64,000 nt of DNA from a virus: positions 1-64,000 of IMG/VR virus record IMGVR_UViG_3300028423_001110. One strand, written 5' to 3'. The notes under the pieces were generated by a model. The model searched no databases, was not told the DNA's origin, and saw nothing but the letters and a program-made list of their open reading frames with translations. The position numbers were made by a program, and so were the translations under genes. Of the stretch, positions 60,378 to 64,000 are shown in pieces (position 1 is the first letter of the stretch; each line of letters opens with the position of its first letter).

Positions 60378-61632
60378 CTTCGTAGTATGTAGTAACTCCG
60401 AACGGTGCTTCTGGTGCTCGACCGTATACTGAATGAATGAGGAATACAGTGTCACAGTAGTCGGAATCACCCCAGCTGTTCCACGGCATCCCATCCGTAA
60501 ACATAATGAACTTCTTGGGCTGGATATCATGCTCCTTCATGTAGTTCCAGTTGCAGTCAAAGTCGGTTCCTCCGCCGCCCTTGATATCATATTCTGTAAT
60601 ATCGCGACCGTCGTCTGCTGAAAACTCGTCTTCGTTATAGACTTCAGTGTCAAAACACCACAGTTTAATGCGATAGTCTTCGTACTGATCCATGATGCCT
60701 TTGATTTCTGAAAGAAACACACGAGCCTGTTCGTCACCGATCGATCCACTCATGTCCAGCGCAATGCAGATATCAATTGTTTCGTCAAAGTTCTGACCAG
60801 GAAGAACAGCACCCATGTGCCAGCCCTTGCGAGACGGGCGAGCAAAAGTAAAATCGTTCTTAATAGTGCTCTGAATCTGCTGCTGAAGAATCTCACGCCA
60901 GTTCATCTTAGGCTCAGTAAGATCCTTAATCATTCGCTCAATTTCGCCAGGCACATTACCAGCACCTGCACCTTGCGCAGCAGATATCATGTTTTCTTTG
61001 ATTTCATCTCGAATTTTTTCTAGTTCTTCGCGAGTGTATTTGGGACGACCTTTGCCGGCACCGTCCTTTTGTTTGTTTCCGGAACCGCTGCCTTCCTGTT
61101 CCTTCTCCCAGTCGACGTGCTCGTCGAGCATTTTGCCTAGCTCGTCAAGATCGATCTTGTCAGCCTGATCATACAGTTCGTCATAGATCTCTTCAGAAGT
61201 CCAGCCGTCGTATTTGTAGTCCTGGTAGATCTGAATGTCTGGCACATCGCCGATTTTGTCGCGTACGAGTGTGTTATTCACCTTGTAGTCACAGGCAATG
61301 TTGTACAACTGCGGATTGCGCTCTTCACGACGAATGATATGATCAAAAACACAATGCAGAATCTCGTGTGCAATAACAAACTCAATCTGCTTGGTAGTAA
61401 GCTTATTAAAAAACTGCGAGTTATAAAACAGATTGCGACCATCTGTGGCAGCAGTAGGGCACCAGCTATCACAAGGCTGAACACGCAGACGAGTTGCCAT
61501 GTTGCCAAACCAAGGATGACGAAGAAGTAGCCCAACACGAGCAGTAATTACTTTCTCTTTTACTTCATCCTGAAGAGCAGCAAGTGCTTCTTTGGAAAGT
61601 TCTTCGTGTTCAAGTAGAGTTTCGTCTGCCAC
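60370..61632 (-). CDS. VWA-like protein with metallopeptidase-type HEILH motif
   Basis: A 420-residue protein from GTG 61632, with TAGGAGA as ribosome site. It pairs two parts. First is a putative metallopeptidase-like domain (DUF2201-type) with FVIAHEILHCVFDHI, giving HExxH at residues 89-93. Second is a C-terminal von Willebrand A domain with the MIDAS start LDMSGSIGDEQ near residue 290, a GGGGTDF block near 355 and FIMFTDGMPW. A Lys/Gly/Glu-rich linker separates them. Such proteins work with MoxR-type AAA ATPases, here the next gene upstream. The stretch is richer in G+C than most of the window. A strong sigma70-like promoter lies directly upstream. Confidence 0.85.
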   Translation of the reverse strand: MADETLLEHEELSKEALAALQDEVKEKVITARVGLLLRHPWFGNMATRLRVQPCDSWCPTAATDGRNLFYNSQFFNKLTTKQIEFVIAHEILHCVFDHIIRREERNPQLYNIACDYKVNNTLVRDKIGDVPDIQIYQDYKYDGWTSEEIYDELYDQADKIDLDELGKMLDEHVDWEKEQEGSGSGNKQKDGAGKGRPKYTREELEKIRDEIKENMISAAQGAGAGNVPGEIERMIKDLTEPKMNWREILQQQIQSTIKNDFTFARPSRKGWHMGAVLPGQNFDETIDICIALDMSGSIGDEQARVFLSEIKGIMDQYEDYRIKLWCFDTEVYNEDEFSADDGRDITEYDIKGGGGTDFDCNWNYMKEHDIQPKKFIMFTDGMPWNSWGDSDYCDTVFLIHSVYGRAPEAPFGVTTYYEDA

Positions 61633-61661
61633 AGTGTTCTCCTAATTGCCAGTGTATGTAT

Positions 61662-61690
61662 ATAATACACAATTTTGAGGGATTAGTCAA
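61662..61690 (-). promoter_or_regulatory. Sigma70-like promoter for VWA gene
   Basis: TTGACT (61690-61685) and TATTAT (61667-61662) on the minus strand, spacer 17 bases. The -35 box is immediately next to the terminator tail of the MoxR gene. Confidence 0.75.
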
Positions 61691-61691
61691 G

Positions 61692-61714
61692 AAAAGGGGC
61701 GAACGAATCGCCCC
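61692..61714 (-). terminator. Rho-independent terminator after MoxR-type gene
   Basis: On the minus strand GGGGCGA, a five-base TTCGT loop, TCGCCCC, then TTTTCTT. A perfect 7-bp G+C-rich stem (61696-61714) followed by a T tract. It ends the transcript of the gene stopping at 61720. The T tract runs into TTGACT of the next promoter. Confidence 0.8.
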
Positions 61715-61719
61715 AATAA

Positions 61720-63036
61720 TTACGCCTTCTGAGCGGCTGTAATATACTTGCCATAGCGCTCGTGGAACTCGTCAAAGCACTCAATCGCGTCTGGATCAAT
61801 AGGCAGACTGTACTGCGTCAGTGCCAGCTTGATACCCATGACAACTAACTCTGTCTCGAAATTATCCATTGAAAAGCGCAGAAAGTTGTTAACCTTGTCG
61901 TCAAACTTCTTGTCGCCTGCATCGCTGGCCTCTTTAAGCTCATAGCAGAGAGAAACTGTAAGAGAATACATTGCGGAAATTTCTTTTGTGTTGAGCTCAG
62001 TTACCTTGCCTTCAAGAATGTCACCAGGATTAGGCATCTGCGATGCAACCTTGCGATGTGCCATAAACTTAACAGCTAGACCTTCTCCTACAGCACCTGA
62101 CACAAGATCAGTGGTAGTGCTTTCGTCTAGTGAGTCCTCAAGCAGTTCGCTTACAAACGACCACGAACGAGGCGTTGCAAACGAACGACTAGGCGACTTG
62201 GGATCGAAATCGTACAGATCCTTCTTGGAGAAAGTCAGATAACCTACAACATCCGTGTGAATGCTATTGTCAACAGCCCACTGGAACCAATCGTCGAAGC
62301 TCACAGTCATTTCAAGGTGAACAAAGCGATTAGCCAACGGCGCTGGCATGCGATAGGTTACACCCTTGTCAGCCTCTCGGTTACCAGCAGCTACAATGTA
62401 TACATTGTCAGGCAGAGTGTAAGTGCCAACCTTGCGATTGAGAATAAGCTGATAAGCAGCAGCCTGCACAGCCGGAGCAGCCGAATTCATTTCATCAAGA
62501 AACAGCACAATATTGTCATGCTGAGCGGCAAGCTCGTCGTCTGGAAGTTCAAGCGGCGGAGCCCAAACCATCTTGCCAATGTTGGAATCAAAGTAAGGAA
62601 TACCCTTGATGTCAGTTGGCTCCCAAAGCGAAAGACGAACATCAATATCGTTTTTGGCATCCTGTCTTGCTAGAGCCTTGGAAATTCCATACTTTTTGAT
62701 ATCTCCAGAGAACATATGAAGTTCTAGTGCTTTCTTATCGTCCGTTACAGATATACTGCGTTTGCCTAGATAGTAAGGACAGTCGATAAAATTGTCCAGC
62801 CATATGATAATTTGAGTAATCATTGTCATATCGGGCGCGTAAGGCACTTCGTAAAATGACACGTCTAGGTCTTCTGTCATCATTCTATAACCTTCGTCTG
62901 TAAGACGCATGCCCCCGATTTCTTTTAAACGAGGATTTTGCCACCATTCTGTAAGAGAAGATCGAATCGACAGACTATTTACAGATTGGTCTAACTGTTT
63001 AAGAAAGATTTTTGTATAAGTTTCTTTTTTGGTCAT
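61720..63036 (-). CDS. MoxR-type AAA protein lacking Walker A, fused to an N-terminal phage domain
   Basis: MoxR AAA+ ATPases work as chaperones with VWA proteins. From about residue 130 the 438-residue protein is a clear MoxR: IDVRLSLWEPTDIKGIPYF, Walker B IVLFLDEMN (176-184), NVYIVAAGNREADKGVTY, and the ANRFVHLEM Arg-finger region. The upstream P-loop GxxGxGKS is absent. Instead residues 1-120 (MTKKETYTKIFLKQLDQSVN to MFSGDIKKYGISKA) look like a different, stand-alone marine-phage protein. A junction near residue 120 (about 62676) coincides with a visible change from AT-rich to more G+C-rich sequence. An in-frame deletion between two adjacent genes explains it. Without Walker A, ATP hydrolysis is doubtful. 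A strong terminator follows. Confidence 0.8.
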   Translation of the reverse strand: MTKKETYTKIFLKQLDQSVNSLSIRSSLTEWWQNPRLKEIGGMRLTDEGYRMMTEDLDVSFYEVPYAPDMTMITQIIIWLDNFIDCPYYLGKRSISVTDDKKALELHMFSGDIKKYGISKALARQDAKNDIDVRLSLWEPTDIKGIPYFDSNIGKMVWAPPLELPDDELAAQHDNIVLFLDEMNSAAPAVQAAAYQLILNRKVGTYTLPDNVYIVAAGNREADKGVTYRMPAPLANRFVHLEMTVSFDDWFQWAVDNSIHTDVVGYLTFSKKDLYDFDPKSPSRSFATPRSWSFVSELLEDSLDESTTTDLVSGAVGEGLAVKFMAHRKVASQMPNPGDILEGKVTELNTKEISAMYSLTVSLCYELKEASDAGDKKFDDKVNNFLRFSMDNFETELVVMGIKLALTQYSLPIDPDAIECFDEFHERYGKYITAAQKA

Positions 63037-63329
63037 TCGTCGTCAAGCGAAATAACTTCGCCTTTTGTGAGTTTTACAACTTCGAACTCGTCTGTATTAA
63101 AAAGAGAATTTAACTTTTTTGCAAGATTAATTGCATGACCAGGATTGGAAAATGATACTTTTGGATATTTTGGTCCAGGATAGTTAGTTAGCATATTAGC
63201 TGACTTAAGATTAAAAGGTTCGCCTTGATAAAATACTGCCCAAACACCTTCACTTTTTAAAATTTGTGTGTTTTTATATGTTTTCTTATCAACATGCTCA
63301 ATTACAACAGTAGGTTTTGGACGACTCAT
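63033..63329 (-). CDS. Small conserved phage protein, unknown function
   Basis: A 98-residue protein starting MSRPKPTVVIEHVDKKTYKNT. VWAVFYQGEPFNLKSANMLT and the middle YPKVSFSNPGHAINLAKKLN are compact alpha/beta stretches, seen in marine phage relatives as I recall. It overlaps the start of the fused AAA gene by an ATGA junction, so it is translationally coupled to it. A late-like box and AAAGGAT ribosome site precede it. Confidence 0.6.
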   Translation of the reverse strand: MSRPKPTVVIEHVDKKTYKNTQILKSEGVWAVFYQGEPFNLKSANMLTNYPGPKYPKVSFSNPGHAINLAKKLNSLFNTDEFEVVKLTKGEVISLDDE

Positions 63330-63356
63330 TTGCGTATCCTTTTTATTAACTACGCA

Positions 63357-63364
63357 TATTTATC
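63357..63364 (-). promoter_or_regulatory. Late-promoter-like box upstream of 98-residue gene
   Basis: GATAAATA on the minus strand, 27 bases before the ATG at 63329 and just after the preceding stop. Seven of eight matches to the late box. Confidence 0.45.
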
Positions 63365-63366
63365 TA

Positions 63367-63612
63367 TTACCAATCAGATCCGCCGTCCATTTTTATTTCA
63401 ATTGATTCGTTTGTATTGCTATTATTTTCTAACAACAATTTTTCTAGATCGCCGTTGAGTCTTGCCAAAATTTCGCCTAGCGAAAAAGCAAGTCTTTTTG
63501 CGTTTTGAATGTCTATTTTAACTTCTTTTGCGCTACTTGCATCTGCACTTTTAACTTGCTGTAAAAACGCTTGAATAGAAGCAGTATTAATTGGTTCAAT
63601 TTGACTTGACAT
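63367..63612 (-). CDS. Small hypothetical phage protein
   Basis: An 81-residue, mostly helical protein: NTASIQAFLQQVKSADASSAKEV at the start, then KIDIQNAKRLAFSLGEILARLNGDLEKLLLE. The second half has a leucine-rich amphipathic helix that could give a dimer. It overlaps the preceding gene by 17 bases. No motif of known function. Confidence 0.5.
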   Translation of the reverse strand: MSSQIEPINTASIQAFLQQVKSADASSAKEVKIDIQNAKRLAFSLGEILARLNGDLEKLLLENNSNTNESIEIKMDGGSDW

Positions 63613-64000
63613 TTGATAATTCCATTTTTGCTTCTAGATCTGTTTTGAATGGTCCTTTATAACTATTCCTTTCTAATGTAATTAATTTTGGACAAAAGCT
63701 TTTGACCCATCCCTTTTCAAATTTTATTACATAGTAGCCTGCACAATACAGGCTTCGCGATTTAGATGACTTTGTAAAAAGAGGTATTTTTCTTTTTACA
63801 TCGTACATAGGATTGTGAGGGTAATAGGAAGTAGGAAAATTATAAACGTCGTATTCGATCTCTTTAACAGTTTCTTTTTCTCGCCAGTTTAGATCTTTTC
63901 CTAATTTTTTCTTGAGTTGTATTTCAGAATCAAAAAATCTAGTACCATCTTTATCGCTTAAAATATATTTGTCATCGCTAAGAGTAAGTGTACCAATTTT
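63596..64000 (-). CDS. Conserved phage protein, partial (runs off window)
   Basis: The frame is open from the last base of the window to the stop at 63596, so the true start lies beyond 64000; the first in-frame ATG inside (63808) would give 70 residues but is internal. Reading from the window's edge the protein shows TLSDDKYILSDKDGTRFFDSE, NWREKETVKEIEYDVYNF and SYYPHNPMYDVKRKIPLFTKS, then SFCPKLITLERNSYKGPFKT. These stretches resemble a conserved protein in marine T4-like phages. Function unknown. Confidence 0.65.
   Translation of the reverse strand, partial: KIGTLTLSDDKYILSDKDGTRFFDSEIQLKKKLGKDLNWREKETVKEIEYDVYNFPTSYYPHNPMYDVKRKIPLFTKSSKSRSLYCAGYYVIKFEKGWVKSFCPKLITLERNSYKGPFKTDLEAKMELSNVKSN

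Noticed and set aside
60378-60530. N-terminal extension of the 95-residue gene
   Set aside because: It would lie antiparallel in frame space over the well-defined C-terminal VWA coding region; the ATG at 60377 has the usual short overlap.
1-64000. CRISPR arrays, tRNA genes, insertion sequences, integrase
   Set aside because: No spaced direct repeats, cloverleaf-like segments, inverted-repeat-flanked transposase or integrase motifs were seen; a small RNA could still be missed by eye.

Overview
The window is part of the genome of a large, AT-rich, T4-like marine myovirus of the cyanophage/pelagiphage type. This rests on recognisable homologues of T4 gp47, gp55 (late sigma), gp53, gp5, gp25 and gp6, a tail-collar fibre, and small conserved proteins that I recall only from marine T4-like phages. 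No host marker gene is present, so cyanobacterium versus SAR11-type host cannot be decided. No tRNA, CRISPR array, insertion sequence or integrase was seen, and there is no gene-free stretch over 300 bases.

Layout. (1) 1-5.2 kb, minus strand: late sigma gp55, then a four-gene sugar module (glycosyltransferase-like, NAD epimerase, dioxygenase/cupin-like, nucleotide-sugar dehydrogenase), then gp47 with its own promoter. gp47 is broken: an internal stretch is missing and the frame changes. (2) 5.2-36.7 kb, plus strand: baseplate and tail-fibre genes (tail-tube cap-like, gp53, hub-like, gp5-like spike, gp25, gp6, a 5055-residue giant protein, three paralogous fibres, two further structural genes). 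Late-type ATAAATA boxes precede several of them. (3) 36.8-57 kb: an accessory island whose strand changes repeatedly. It holds GT-A and other glycosyltransferase-like genes, four radical SAM proteins, two SGNH hydrolase-like proteins, an AGAT-type amidinotransferase, a shortened DegT-type aminotransferase, a second nucleotide-sugar dehydrogenase, a methyltransferase and an acetyltransferase-like protein. (4) 57-64 kb, minus strand: a repeat-rich fibre protein, small conserved phage proteins, a VWA/metallopeptidase-like protein, and an unusual MoxR-type AAA protein lacking Walker A and fused to another domain. The VWA/MoxR stretch is visibly richer in G+C than its surroundings.

How it fits together. 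Two promoter classes are visible. Strong sigma70-like promoters precede gp47, gp55, VWA and the first island gene. T4-late-like boxes precede structural genes and some island modules. The island looks able to make and attach an unusual sugar (oxidised, aminated, possibly guanidinylated and acyl- or methyl-modified). The late-like boxes hint that the target may be the virion, perhaps its fibres; this is inference. The two most notable anomalies, in gp47 and in the MoxR gene, are both apparent deletions and should first be checked against reads to exclude assembly errors.
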